A stretch of DNA of 51,734 nucleotides from Porphyromonas circumdentaria (GTDB taxonomy: Bacteria > Bacteroidota > Bacteroidia > Bacteroidales > Porphyromonadaceae), in contig NZ_FUXE01000017.1 in the NCBI RefSeq assembly GCF_900167105.1, positions 1 to 51,734 on the forward strand, read 5' to 3'. How positions within the stretch are numbered: the first letter of the stretch is position 1; every line of letters starts with the position of its first letter. The notes beneath the pieces were generated by a model, which saw only the letters and a program-made list of their open reading frames with translations, made no database searches and was not told where the DNA came from. Positions 18,201 to 26,439 of the stretch are shown one piece after another. The position numbers and the translations under genes are program-made.

Positions 18201-18641
18201 ATAGGTTACTACAAGAGGCATTGACCCATTGCTGAGAGCAGTAATGAGCTCTGCTCGGAGCACTTCGTAGCCTGCATCTACATGGCCATACTTTATATGT
18301 CTGCGAAACGAAGAGGGATAGAAAAAGACCTCTTCTTTACCGATTAATTGTACCAAATCTCCGTAGAGATAACCAGCTGCTTCCTCGTCAAAAGCTACTA
18401 TCAAGAGAGGTTGTGAGGGCAATGGCAGTTCTCCCCATGTACTTCCTTTATAGAGAGCGGAAGCAAGGGCTGCTATGGCAGAGCCTTGTATACCTCGGCA
18501 GAGCAGGGCTGGCTCTTTGCTTTTTTCTATGTTTTGTATAGCCGATTGCTTAGCCCATTGTTCCCAATGGCTGTTGCTTTGCTTTGTTTCCCGATTGAGG
18601 GGGCTATTTGGGGCTGTTTGTGCGCTCTTCGTTGTACTCAT
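15222..18641 (-). CDS. mfd: Transcription-repair coupling factor
   Basis: Removes RNA polymerase stalled at DNA damage and recruits UvrA. Domains in order: an N-terminal UvrB-homology region (for example DYVYEPGEVAFRGSIVDIYS) involved in UvrA contact; the RNA-polymerase-interacting CarD-like domain (FNPGDYIVHYDHGIGQFAGL); the RecG-like translocase with Walker A LCGDVGFGKTEVAIR and Walker B LIVDEEQKFGV; SATPIPRTL; and motif VI in LHQLRGRVGRSSRKAFCYL. A TRCF C-terminal domain closes the protein. The 1139-residue length is normal. It stands alone on its strand with long gaps on both sides. Confidence 0.97.
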   Translation of the reverse strand: MSTTKSAQTAPNSPLNRETKQSNSHWEQWAKQSAIQNIEKSKEPALLCRGIQGSAIAALASALYKGSTWGELPLPSQPLLIVAFDEEAAGYLYGDLVQLIGKEEVFFYPSSFRRHIKYGHVDAGYEVLRAELITALSNGSMPLVVTYPMALAEAIPNKEELEERILHYAVGEKCHLSQLREWLLEEGFTLTDYVYEPGEVAFRGSIVDIYSYNSDFPYRLDFFDDEIESIRTFDPSTQLSKKKVEEVSIVSKLSFIDSEHKNSLFSLLPATYRIVFADYDHTIDTLEQLDKTEAIVIEGGEGFDATSDMKAHLLSCDQLVQEMGSLSSLHLHSSHRLSSLPEVPFQTTAQPLFHKNFDLLIEGLQRYRDEGYTVYFLSEGVNQSERLQEILSDLGREDLFPLQLPITLHEGFEDHTTHQVFLTDHQLFERYHKYQLKSDKVRLGKVSLTIKDLNSFNPGDYIVHYDHGIGQFAGLITMMREGKEEEVLKIVYRNNDYILVSLHNLRKLSKYRAKDDGKPQLSQLGSGAWLRIKEKTKKKIKDIARELIVLYAARKEAEGFAFSPDSYLQKELEASFIYEETPDQLKAVEAVKHDMEQARPMDRLLCGDVGFGKTEVAIRAAFKAVCDSKQVAVLVPTTLLAYQHYCTFSERLKDFPVRIAYFSRARSAKETKKLLEELAEGKIDIIIGTHRIVGKNVQFKDLGLLIVDEEQKFGVKVKEALRQLQVNVDTLSMSATPIPRTLQFSLMGTRDLSNILTPPPNRYPIQTEIIDFNAEIIAEAINFELSRKGQVYYVHNRIEDIEDIAAMIRRNVPKCRVAVGHGRMQPSDLEEIILDFARQEYDVLVATTIIENGIDIPNANTIIIDRAHHYGLSSLHQLRGRVGRSSRKAFCYLIAPPLSLLNDTSQRRLRAIEGYSDLGSGLRIAMQDLDIRGAGNIFGSEQSGFIADMGIDAYHKVFDEAVREVKREEFSNLFAEEKEALEEPLDTVFESDLALSFPPEYIPQDAERITLYRELDSLTSEEDIENFCLRLKDRFGAIPKEGEELIRVPSLRSWGRKLGLIKITLRKEGMNLFLPEDPASAYYQSDLFSRLLVYITRNTKTCLIEQGKKGQRVARIQKVPTVSRGVEVLKEILSTPTEY

Positions 18642-18716
18642 GCTATACAGGATTTTGGTAGGGGTAAAGTTACTTTTTTCTATTGGAGTCTTTGCAAAGG
18701 GTTCCTCTTATTAAAG

Positions 18717-18751
18717 AAAAAACCTTCGGAATAGAGCAACTCTATCGAAGG
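18717..18751 (-). terminator. Terminator after the sugar transferase gene
   Basis: An imperfect stem pairs 18723-18736 with 18740-18751. On the minus strand it is followed by T6 (complement of the A-run at 18717-18722). It ends transcription from 18803-19399 before mfd. Confidence 0.75.
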
Positions 18752-18802
18752 TCATAGATAACAGATAAAAAAAGAGGAAGAGAGAAGTTTTCCTTCAAGA
18801 GA

Positions 18803-19399
18803 TCACTTTCTGAAGAAACTCAAAAAAACCGTCTTGAAGAGCAGTTTAATATCTCCCCACATACTTCTGTTCTGTACGTACTGTAGATTTAGTTCTATTT
18901 TCTTGGGCATAACGACGTCTCGAAAGTAGGCTTCTGGGTCTTCCGCCTTGCCTAACAGAGCATTTTCATCTCTGAAATAAATTGAAGCATTGCTTGTAAT
19001 ACCAGGGCGCACCGAGAGGATAGGCGCATAAAGATCTGGATAGAGCTCCACTTGCTGGCGTACCAAAGGACGAGGACCTACGAGGCTCATATCGCCTTTC
19101 AACACATTAATCAACTGAGGCAACTCATCCAACTTAAGCCGACGTAACACATAACCCGCTCTGGTAATACGAGGGTCATCATCTCCTACAGTAATCAACT
19201 GGTCTTTCCCCCAATCTTGACATCCCATGGAACGAAACTTATAGAGGATAAAGTCTTTGTTGTGACGTCCGACACGTGCTTGGCGAAAGAATACCGTTCC
19301 CTTGCTATCGAGCTTTATCCATAGGGATACGATTAGAAATACAGGAGAGAGGAGGATAAGTCCTAATAAGCTGACAATAAAATCAAGTAATCTCTTCAT
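18803..19399 (-). CDS. Initiating sugar-phosphate transferase (WcaJ/PglC family)
   Basis: Bacterial sugar transferase (monotopic phosphoglycosyl transferase) that moves a sugar-1-phosphate onto undecaprenyl phosphate to begin a surface polysaccharide or O-antigen unit. The N-terminal membrane helix is RLLDFIVSLLGLILLSPVFL, followed by the conserved VFFRQARVGRHNKDFILYKF, a DELPQLINVL segment with the catalytic Asp-Glu, and the terminal GDMSLVGPRPL motif. The 198-residue length is that of the minimal PglC-like form without extra membrane helices. It sits 8 kb from the flippase cluster at 27.4-34.1 kb, and I infer that it may prime the same glycan. Confidence 0.9.
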   Translation of the reverse strand: MKRLLDFIVSLLGLILLSPVFLIVSLWIKLDSKGTVFFRQARVGRHNKDFILYKFRSMGCQDWGKDQLITVGDDDPRITRAGYVLRRLKLDELPQLINVLKGDMSLVGPRPLVRQQVELYPDLYAPILSVRPGITSNASIYFRDENALLGKAEDPEAYFRDVVMPKKIELNLQYVQNRSMWGDIKLLFKTVFLSFFRK

Positions 19400-19745
19400 T
19401 TGGTGTTATTGGTACTTATCGGTCTCTTCACATTCCATATTTGTTGCATAAAGGTCGTAAAACAAACCTGTCTCTTACAAAAGAGAGACAAAATTACTCC
19501 CAAACAGTGCCCATGTAAGGGACTCGGTTAGAGTTTAGAAACCGCAATTACTCCGCAAAAGTATATACTTTGTACGATAACTAACGAATCAGAGTAATAA
19601 TTCTTTTAATTAAGAATCTCTTTTTCTATCAACTCCACGGGAAATAGAGGTATCCTCTCGACTACTTAGGTGCTCCTTTTCCTCGGCAAAGTGCTATATC
19701 ATACAAAAAGAGCCCGCAAAAGAGATAAGGAACGTATATTCTCTT
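19400..19745. other. Intergenic between divergent sugar transferase and ruvB
   Basis: No gene is seen. A short inverted repeat around 19470-19489 (TGTCTCT / AGAGACA) and a minus-strand TACTTTTG box at 19556-19563 are the only features. The latter may be a promoter for the sugar transferase but is weak. Confidence 0.5.
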
Positions 19746-19753
19746 TACCTTTG
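19746..19753 (+). promoter_or_regulatory. -7 box just before ruvB
   Basis: TACCTTTG ends only 7 bases before the ruvB ATG. Transcription from it would begin at or next to the start codon, implying a leaderless message unless a promoter further upstream is used. Confidence 0.5.
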
Positions 19754-19760
19754 TGCGCAA

Positions 19761-20798
19761 ATGAATCAAGAGTTCGACATTAGAAACGAATCGTTTAAGC
19801 CCGAAACCGAGGAGCAGTTTGAAGCCGCTCTTCGGCCTGTCAGCTTTCGATCTTTCAACGGACAGGAAAAGGTAGTAGAAAACCTTTCTATATTCGTCAA
19901 GGCCGCTTCGTTGCGAGGCGAAGCCTTGGATCACGTATTGCTACATGGCCCTCCTGGCTTGGGAAAGACCACACTCTCCAATATTATTGCTGCCGAACTG
20001 GGGGTGGGAATTAAAATTACCTCGGGGCCTGTACTCGACAAACCAGGAGACTTAGCTGGTTTGCTCACCTCTTTAGAGCCCAAAGATGTACTCTTTATCG
20101 ACGAGATACATCGTCTTAGCCCCATTGTAGAGGAGTATCTTTACTCGGCAATGGAGGACTTTCGGATTGATATCATGATAGATAAAGGACCAGGGGCTCG
20201 CTCTATCCAGATAGACCTTAATCCCTTTACGCTCATCGGAGCTACTACACGTAGCGGTTTGCTCACCGCACCATTGAGAGCACGCTTCGGGATTAATATG
20301 CACTTGGAGTATTACAACGTTGAGACAATTAAGTCTATCGTCTTGCGCTCGGCAAACATATTGGGCGTTCCCTGCAACGATGCTGCCGCTCTTGAGATAG
20401 CAAGCCGCAGCCGAGGTACACCGCGTATTGCGAATGCGTTACTGCGTCGCGTGCGTGACTTCGCGCAGGTCAAAGGCGATGGAGCGATCGATTTGGATAT
20501 TGCCACCTATGCCCTGGAGGCACTTAATATAGACAGTTACGGACTGGATAATATAGACCACAAACTTTTGGCTACGATCATAGACAAGTTTTCGGGAGGC
20601 CCTGTGGGGCTTACCACTATAGCTACCGCCATGAGTGAAGATGCGGGGACGATAGAAGAGGTGTATGAACCGTTCTTAATCAAAGAGGGATTCCTCAAGA
20701 GAACTCCCAGAGGGCGCGAGGTTACCGAGTTGGCATACCGACATTTGAACAGACCCTTTACGGGGGTACCTTTAGGGCTTTTCTCTGAAGATGTATAG
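19761..20798 (+). CDS. ruvB: Holliday junction branch migration ATPase RuvB
   Basis: Hexameric AAA+ motor that, with RuvA, drives branch migration of Holliday junctions. Walker A is GPPGLGKT (63-70), Walker B is [10 protein letters not shown], and the sensor/arginine-finger region is [22 protein letters not shown]-terminal winged helix ends the protein ([28 protein letters not shown]). The 345-residue length is typical. The first ATG is chosen because the conserved core begins ~25 residues later. ruvA and ruvC are not in the window. Confidence 0.97.
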   Translation: MNQEFDIRNESFKPETEEQFEAALRPVSFRSFNGQEKVVENLSIFVKAASLRGEALDHVLLHGPPGLGKTTLSNIIAAELGVGIKITSGPVLDKPGDLAGLLTSLEPKDVLFIDEIHRLSPIVEEYLYSAMEDFRIDIMIDKGPGARSIQIDLNPFTLIGATTRSGLLTAPLRARFGINMHLEYYNVETIKSIVLRSANILGVPCNDAAALEIASRSRGTPRIANALLRRVRDFAQVKGDGAIDLDIATYALEALNIDSYGLDNIDHKLLATIIDKFSGGPVGLTTIATAMSEDAGTIEEVYEPFLIKEGFLKRTPRGREVTELAYRHLNRPFTGVPLGLFSEDV

Positions 20799-20829
20799 TA
20801 TTAAAAACAAGGTTATTACAGTAAACTAT

Positions 20830-20849
20830 CGATAGGATATATCCTATCG
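20830..20849. repeat. 20-bp perfect palindrome after ruvB
   Basis: Two 10-base arms, CGATAGGATA and its exact complement, meet without a loop, 31 bases after the ruvB stop. There is no T-run, so it is not a typical terminator. It may be a dyad binding site or part of the adjoining repeat locus. Confidence 0.7.
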
Positions 20850-20865
20850 GATGTTAGTACTTGTA

Positions 20866-20945
20866 CAAACTCCAGTTACCATAGGTGCTAACTTGAGTTT
20901 AGACCTATGAAAACTTTGGAAAAGATTATAGGAAACTTGCGTTGG
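20866..20945. repeat. 22-bp tandem repeat, family B, locus 2
   Basis: Units start at about 20866, 20888, 20910 and 20933, with AAACT/AGTTT cores and CATAGG or CTATG ends. One unit has 23 bases. It fills most of the ruvB-xseA gap. Confidence 0.65.
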
Positions 20946-20985
20946 CTCTATCGCTTTCAGAAACATTGTTAAACAGCTCGACACG

Positions 20986-22395
20986 ATGAAGATATTTACT
21001 CTCTTTGAATTGAATAGTTCTATTCGAAGAGCCTTTGACCGCTACTTCAACGGTATGTACTGGGTCAAGGGAGAAATTAGCGGTCTTATGCGCTCATCCT
21101 CTGTGCAGAGCTGTTACTTTGATCTTATAGAAAAAGAGGAAAACTCCCAACGAATAAAGGCAAAAGCGGCTGCCGTTATCTGGTCTTCCATAGCCCCTCA
21201 ACTTATTGGCAAGTTTGAGCAAGGCACAGGGCAGAAGTTTCAAAGCGGATTGAGCGTACTTCTACTTGTAAAACTCCGCTATCACGAACAATATGGGTTC
21301 TCGCTCGATGTTTTAGACATAGATCCTTCTCATACATTGGGTGGTATGGCACTCAAACGTATGGAGACCATTAAGCGACTCAAGGCAGAGGGGTTACTTG
21401 CATTACAAAAAGAGTTGCAACTGCCTCTACTCATCCGACACGTTGCCATCATCAGTTCTCCTACTGCAGCAGGATATGGAGACTTTTGCCGTCATATTAC
21501 CGACAACCGCTACCACTACCCGTTTCTCTTGCAACTCTATCCCGCAACGATGCAGGGAGAGAATACAGAAAACTCGGTCATAGAAGCATTGCAACGCATT
21601 TTACAATCGAGCATTCCGTTCGATTGCGTTATCATTATTCGTGGTGGGGGTGCGGTGAGCGACCTCGTCGCTTTCGATGGATATACCCTTTCTGCCGCCG
21701 TGGCACGCTATCCGCTCCCCGTGATTACGGGTATAGGGCACGAACGCGACCAGAGCGTGTTAGATATGGTAGCCCATTTGGCACAAAAGACACCGACCGC
21801 CGTAGCCGACTTTTTGGTACAAAGGCGTAGGGGCGAGAGCGATCGGATAGAGTCTCTTGCCGAACAACTATGCAGGGCTGTAGGGATTATGGTCGATATG
21901 AATGCGCGCTACCTCGACCGACTGCTTTTGAAACTCCCCAAGGCGGTACAAATGGTAACTCATAGAGAGGAGCTGAACGTACATCACTTAGAGCAGAAAC
22001 TATTTCGAGAAATGGGCTATATGCTCTCCAACCACCACAATGGACTCACGTTGCTCGAGCAGCAACTATCTATCCGCACGCATCGACTTTTGGAGCAACA
22101 GCATGTTGCCCTCCACAACCTTACCGACAAGATATGGTACCTTATCCCTTTTAGAGTATCTGAGGAAAAGCAACGGTTGGCACACTTCGAGGCGGTACAT
22201 TCGCTCTTAAGCCCCCAAAGTACACTTAAAAGAGGGTATAGCATCATACGTAAAAGAGGCAGAAGTATATCCTCGGCAAGTGACATAATCGTAGGAGAAG
22301 CTCTTGATATATTGCTTTACCAAGGTACGCTTGAAGCGGTGGTAACAAAAACAACCCTCCCGAACGATGCCGAGAGGGTTGCAAATGATGAATAA
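20986..22395 (+). CDS. xseA: Exodeoxyribonuclease VII large subunit
   Basis: Large catalytic subunit of the single-strand exonuclease ExoVII. The N-terminal OB-fold contains YWVKGEISGL. The catalytic core has GYGDFCRHITDNRY, IIIRGGGAVSDLVAFD and PVITGIGHERDQSVLDMVAHLAQKTPTAVADF, the latter two being hallmark motifs. A coiled-coil segment follows and the protein ends with LKRGYSIIRKRGR. The 469-residue length is normal for the family. The small subunit gene xseB, often directly downstream, is not visible here; only a 20-codon open frame follows. The start ATG at 20986 fits the short N-terminus of related proteins. Confidence 0.93.
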   Translation: MKIFTLFELNSSIRRAFDRYFNGMYWVKGEISGLMRSSSVQSCYFDLIEKEENSQRIKAKAAAVIWSSIAPQLIGKFEQGTGQKFQSGLSVLLLVKLRYHEQYGFSLDVLDIDPSHTLGGMALKRMETIKRLKAEGLLALQKELQLPLLIRHVAIISSPTAAGYGDFCRHITDNRYHYPFLLQLYPATMQGENTENSVIEALQRILQSSIPFDCVIIIRGGGAVSDLVAFDGYTLSAAVARYPLPVITGIGHERDQSVLDMVAHLAQKTPTAVADFLVQRRRGESDRIESLAEQLCRAVGIMVDMNARYLDRLLLKLPKAVQMVTHREELNVHHLEQKLFREMGYMLSNHHNGLTLLEQQLSIRTHRLLEQQHVALHNLTDKIWYLIPFRVSEEKQRLAHFEAVHSLLSPQSTLKRGYSIIRKRGRSISSASDIIVGEALDILLYQGTLEAVVTKTTLPNDAERVANDE

Positions 22396-22439
22396 CTCCT
22401 ATCCCAACCAAGAGGCAGAGCTATATTTGCTTCACATAA

Positions 22440-23315
22440 TCACTTAGTGGGGTGATTCTTACGCTTTTTATCTGAGAAGTAAAGAATGACTATAAGTACC
22501 ACGAAAGAGAGTAGCATGAGCCCCATCTCCAAGACATAATCCAACGGATGTACCCATATCTCCTTAAATAAATCCCATCGTCCGAGGATTTCCACAAAGT
22601 TCCAAAAGATAATTACCGTAGGTATAGCGTAGCGAATTGCTGCGCCGATTTCCTTAATGCGGATAAGGCGAACGAAAAGATAAAGTGCCCAAACCAACGA
22701 ACCGAAAGCAACAATATAAGTAATGGGATGGCGGTCGCCCAAGAAAGCGTTATCATACACGAAGAGAAGTAAGAGGTAGAAAGTCCACAAAAGGATATTC
22801 AACTCCATGAATGTAATGATTGACTTGTTTTGTAGCGATGGGGTGAAAGTGTACAAACCCTCTCTGCGTACCACACGACGTTGTATCCAATTGAGGAATG
22901 TACACCCTGTACGAGAATTAAAAAGGTAGCCCAACATAGTCATTGCCCAGAAGCCAATACTCGATGGCATCAAAAGGTATTCGGGCTTGGTTACAATCTC
23001 TCCATTCTCCATCAAGGGTTCTATCCCATAGCGACGAGCTATATAGACGTAGCCAAACTCTATCCATCCCGTCCAAAAGAGTAGCCCCCCGATGAAGCCG
23101 AGTAGTGTCTGTTGCCCCGTTCTCTTTACATAAAAGCCGATCAGGGTTATAATCAGACCGATAAATCCCATGAGAAAGGCCGCAATAAAGAGCTGATTAT
23201 CCCCAAAAAGATGCTCACATAGAATCATCAAAGCATGCCCTAATGGCATACTAAAGAGTACGATCAAAAAAGCCCATACTCCATTCAAACTGAATCTTTT
23301 TTTATTGGTTTCCAT
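22440..23315 (-). CDS. Conserved multi-pass membrane protein of unknown function
   Basis: Not recognised. The 291-residue product has about seven or eight hydrophobic segments (for example GVWAFLIVLFSMPLGHALMIL, LFIAAFLMGFIGLIITLIGFY, ILLWTFYLLLLFVYD and GLMLLSFVVLIVILYF). The loops are short apart from a ~45-residue one after the third segment. A basic tail (SDKKRKNHPTK) suggests a cytoplasmic C-terminus. There is no signal peptide or enzyme motif. It converges with xseA, 44 bases from its stop. A minus-strand -7 box sits 35 bases upstream. Confidence 0.75.
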   Translation of the reverse strand: METNKKRFSLNGVWAFLIVLFSMPLGHALMILCEHLFGDNQLFIAAFLMGFIGLIITLIGFYVKRTGQQTLLGFIGGLLFWTGWIEFGYVYIARRYGIEPLMENGEIVTKPEYLLMPSSIGFWAMTMLGYLFNSRTGCTFLNWIQRRVVRREGLYTFTPSLQNKSIITFMELNILLWTFYLLLLFVYDNAFLGDRHPITYIVAFGSLVWALYLFVRLIRIKEIGAAIRYAIPTVIIFWNFVEILGRWDLFKEIWVHPLDYVLEMGLMLLSFVVLIVILYFSDKKRKNHPTK

Positions 23316-23350
23316 ACTAAATCAATATTCTCATTTGTAGTTTACTGCGA

Positions 23351-23358
23351 CAAAAATA
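23351..23358 (-). promoter_or_regulatory. -7 box of the unknown membrane protein gene
   Basis: On the minus strand TATTTTTG matches TAnnTTTG, 35 bases before the ATG. No -33 box was found. The rest of 23359-23586 shows no feature. Confidence 0.4.
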
Positions 23359-23586
23359 GTATCTAGTTGTATTATTACACTCTTTTTAGATACGATTATG
23401 TTTTATATGGTGCAGATGGTTGTCGTAAAAAGAATCCTTTTCTGTTTTACCAGGGTAATAGAATTTAATAAATTTCTACCCCTACGCAGTGTTTTGAAAC
23501 TCCATACGCACCTTCTGAGTCCTATATCGGTCGGCAAATCTTCTCATACACAAAACAATATTTCATAATATATCAGGAAAAATAGG

Positions 23587-23594
23587 TACATTTG
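23587..23594 (+). promoter_or_regulatory. -7 box of the FKBP operon
   Basis: TACATTTG matches TAnnTTTG and precedes the first FKBP gene by 76 bases. No other box is seen within the three-gene run. Confidence 0.5.
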
Positions 23595-23670
23595 CTACGA
23601 TTTGTACCCCTATATTTAGCGGTACTTATGGATATACCAGATTAAACAAAAGAGATAATTATAAAAGAAT

Positions 23671-24267
23671 ATGACAGATAAAGTAAGCTATGCGTTGGGA
23701 TTGAGCATCGGTTCCAATCTTAAGGGAACAGGAGTAAACGATCTCGTAGTAGAAGATTTTGTAGCGGGGGTAAAGGCCATTTTTGAGATGACTACTCCCT
23801 CTATTTCACCAGAAGAGGCACAAAATGTTTTAGGTGCTTTCTTTGAAGAGCTCCAAAATAAAACAAAAAATGCCAACTTGGAAGCTGGGCGCAAGTATAT
23901 GGAGGAAAACAAAAACAAACCTGGCGTTGTATGCCTCGAAAATGGTCTTCAGTACGAAATCCTCGAAGAGGGAAGCGGCAGAAAACCTGTTAAAACCGAC
24001 ACCGTAACTGTACATTACGAAGGAACTCTTACCAATGGAGCCATTTTTGATAGCTCTATCAAGCGTGGCGAACCAGCATCTTTCCCCCTCACGGGAGTGA
24101 TCTCTGGTTGGACTGAGATACTACAACTTATGCCTGTCGGCTCGAAGTGGCGCGTAACAATACCTGCACACATGGCTTATGGAGAGCGTGGGGCTGGGCA
24201 AATGATTGGCCCTAATGCTACCCTTGTATTTGAGATCCATCTATTGGCAATAGAAGACCAACGATAA
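23671..24267 (+). CDS. FKBP-type prolyl isomerase 1, apparently cytoplasmic
   Basis: Peptidyl-prolyl cis-trans isomerase (EC 5.2.1.8) of the Mip/FkpA architecture: an N-terminal helical dimerisation region (residues ~1-85, beginning DKVSYALGLSIGSNL) and a C-terminal FKBP domain (~88-198). The domain shows VTVHYEGTLTNGAIFDSS, PLTGVISGWTEILQLMPVG and IPAHMAYGERG, which are standard active-site segments. There is no signal peptide: the protein begins directly with the helical region, so I place it in the cytoplasm. First of three tandem paralogues, with gaps of 23 and 26 bases. Confidence 0.93.
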   Translation: MTDKVSYALGLSIGSNLKGTGVNDLVVEDFVAGVKAIFEMTTPSISPEEAQNVLGAFFEELQNKTKNANLEAGRKYMEENKNKPGVVCLENGLQYEILEEGSGRKPVKTDTVTVHYEGTLTNGAIFDSSIKRGEPASFPLTGVISGWTEILQLMPVGSKWRVTIPAHMAYGERGAGQMIGPNATLVFEIHLLAIEDQR

Positions 24268-24290
24268 ACTATATAAGAGCAATATCAGTT

Positions 24291-25091
24291 ATGCGATTAA
24301 AAAAGTATTTTTTCTATCTGTTATTGGCACTGCTCCCTTGTACGGCAATCGCACAGGACGTCCAAAAAACAGAGGCACAAAAGAGTGCAGCAACAGCACA
24401 ACCCGATGCAGAAAAGGCAAGCTATGCTATAGGTGTTTCTATGGGCTATATGATCATCCAGAATATGGCTCAAATGCCTGGCGGTAAAGACATAGACCAA
24501 AAGACGGTTTTGAAAGGTATTTCAGATTTCTTGGAGCAGAAGGTAACAATGTCTCCCGACGAAGCGGGTACAGTGATACGCGACTACTTTGAGGGAATAC
24601 AAAAGGCCGAAAATGAGGCTAACCGCTTGGCAGGAGAAACTTTCCTTGCAGAGAATGCAAAGAAAAAAGGTGTAAAAACAACCAATAGCGGCCTTCAATA
24701 CAAGATTATCAAACAGGGAAAAGGCATCAAGCCTACAGTGGAAGATACCGTAATGGTACATTATAGAGGAAAGTTACTCGATGGCACCGTCTTTGACAGC
24801 TCGTACGAACGTGGTGAACCTATCAAATTCAATCCTTTACAGGTGATACCTGGTTGGACAGAAGGTTTGTGCCTCCTGCCTAAAGGCACTAAGGCAGAGC
24901 TTTATATTCCTCATGGCTTAGCCTACGGAGAGAGAGGGGCAGGACGTAATATCCCTCCTTTCTCTGCGTTGATTTTCGAAATCGAAATGGTAGATGTTAT
25001 CAAAGGAAAACCGCTTCCTGTGTCGGAGGGAACATCAACGGCAAAGGAGGTAGAAAAAAAGATCTCTACCAACAAAGGAGAGAAACAATAA
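24291..25091 (+). CDS. FKBP-type prolyl isomerase 2, exported
   Basis: Same two-domain Mip/FkpA plan as its neighbours but with an N-terminal signal (KKYFFYLLLALLPCTAIAQ) and probable cleavage after Ala, giving a periplasmic protein. The Cys in LLPCTAIA is not in a good lipobox context. The helical region starts at EKASYAIGVSMGYM. The FKBP core has VMVHYRGKLLDGTVFDSS, VIPGWTEGLCLLPKG and IPHGLAYGERGAGRNIPP. A Lys/Glu-rich tail of ~30 residues follows the domain, an extension the two paralogues lack. Confidence 0.92.
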   Translation: MRLKKYFFYLLLALLPCTAIAQDVQKTEAQKSAATAQPDAEKASYAIGVSMGYMIIQNMAQMPGGKDIDQKTVLKGISDFLEQKVTMSPDEAGTVIRDYFEGIQKAENEANRLAGETFLAENAKKKGVKTTNSGLQYKIIKQGKGIKPTVEDTVMVHYRGKLLDGTVFDSSYERGEPIKFNPLQVIPGWTEGLCLLPKGTKAELYIPHGLAYGERGAGRNIPPFSALIFEIEMVDVIKGKPLPVSEGTSTAKEVEKKISTNKGEKQ

Positions 25092-25117
25092 ACCAATCAA
25101 AATAAACAGAAAAGACA

Positions 25118-25954
25118 ATGAAAAAATTACTTTATGCTGCCTTAGCGTCAGCAACTATGTTTGGAGCAATCTCCTGTACAGGTTCCTCTAAGACAGAAAA
25201 AGACCCAGCGAATGACAGCTTAGCTATGGCTCGTGGTTACGTTATGGGTATGCAAATGGGACAACAGCTTATGTATTCGGCTATGCAAGGTCAAGCCATC
25301 GACACAGCTCTATTTTTGCAGGGCTTCAAAGAGGGGATTACTAAGGCTGCAGACTCTACAAAGTTCTCTTACTATGCAGGAACTATCACAGGTCATCAAA
25401 TGGGATCTTCTCTTGTAGAAGATAAAATCGACCAAAAGCTTTTCTTGAAATACTTCGAAGCAGGTTTGATGGGAGACACTACGTTGACTAAGTGGTCTAT
25501 GGAAGATGCGATGACTTACCTTAACGGAGCAGAGCAGAAATTGGAAGAGAAGAAACTCGAGACCAAATTTGGTAAGAACAAAACAGAGGGTGCAGAGTAC
25601 CTTGCTAAGTTTGCCCAAGAAGAGGGTGTACAAAAGACCGAGAGCGGCATTGCCTATAAAGTAATCACTCCAGGTACTGGTGCTACTCCTACCGAAAAAG
25701 ACCGCGTAAAGGTACACTACGTGGGTACGCTTATCAACGGAGAAGAGTTCGATAAAAGTGGCGAAGAGCCTGTAGAATTTGGTGTTACTCAAGTAATCTC
25801 TGGTTGGACAGAAATACTCCAGCTCATGAAAGAGGGCGAGAAAGTTAAGGTGGTAATACCTCAAGAACTTGCTTATGGTCAGCGTCAAACAGGCAATATT
25901 GATCCTTTCTCTACTCTTGTATTCGAGATAACTTTGGTAGAGGTAGTTAAGTAA
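25118..25954 (+). CDS. FKBP-type prolyl isomerase 3, lipoprotein
   Basis: Third tandem FKBP. Residues 1-19 form a lipoprotein signal with GAISC, so it should be lipid-anchored at Cys20. The N-terminal dimerisation region begins SLAMARGYVMGMQMGQQL and is longer than in the other two copies. The FKBP domain contains VKVHYVGTLINGEEFDKS, VISGWTEILQLMKEG and IPQELAYGQRQTGNIDP. In the last segment the usual 'GERG' is replaced by 'GQRQ', so substrate preference may differ. The operon ends at the terminator 26025-26064. Confidence 0.92.
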   Translation: MKKLLYAALASATMFGAISCTGSSKTEKDPANDSLAMARGYVMGMQMGQQLMYSAMQGQAIDTALFLQGFKEGITKAADSTKFSYYAGTITGHQMGSSLVEDKIDQKLFLKYFEAGLMGDTTLTKWSMEDAMTYLNGAEQKLEEKKLETKFGKNKTEGAEYLAKFAQEEGVQKTESGIAYKVITPGTGATPTEKDRVKVHYVGTLINGEEFDKSGEEPVEFGVTQVISGWTEILQLMKEGEKVKVVIPQELAYGQRQTGNIDPFSTLVFEITLVEVVK

Positions 25955-26024
25955 AAAGTAGTCTCTATATTTCGATGCGCCTGCGACTTTTGAGTTAAAA
26001 GCGTGCGAGATACAACGTTAGAAT

Positions 26025-26064
26025 AGAGTACACGCATCTTTTGAGGTGTGTGTACTCTTTTTTT
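26025..26064 (+). terminator. Intrinsic terminator of the FKBP operon
   Basis: A 9-bp perfect lower stem (26025-26033 with 26050-26058), extendable with mismatches, leads into T7 (26058-26064), 70 bases after the last FKBP stop. Confidence 0.85.
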
Positions 26065-26439
26065 GTACTGTTACAAACTTTGGAAAAAGAGTGAGTTTTG
26101 AGAGAAAGAGTATTTGCACCGTATTAGAAAAACTCGTACGGGGAGGATAAGAGAGCATCGCTCAACAAGAGCAAGGCATTCTACTTGTAGCAGGAAGATT
26201 TATTTTCAAGCTTCCTATTGAGTTACACCAATTCTTACACTCAGGGGCAAACTTAAAGTATTTTACTCTATCCTAAGTATAGAGCCTTGATAAGGTATGA
26301 AAAGTCTGCACTTCAAGACTAAATATCCGCGATAATACCGCAAATATCAGGATTATATACCCATTGTGAAAATTGCTCCCACAGGAGAAAAAACACTTCT
26401 ATTCACGGCCATAAAATCGTTAAAACATAGGTAAAACTC
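26065..26439. other. Intergenic, nothing recognised
   Basis: No gene or RNA was found. A few AAACTT-like fragments may be relics of family B repeats, but no clear period is present. Confidence 0.5.

Noticed and set aside
22387-22440. 20-codon frame after xseA as a truncated xseB
   Set aside because: The peptide shows no XseB-like pattern and overlaps the xseA end by chance.
25310-25888. Long antisense frame opposite FKBP gene 3
   Set aside because: It is a shadow of a well supported gene on the other strand.
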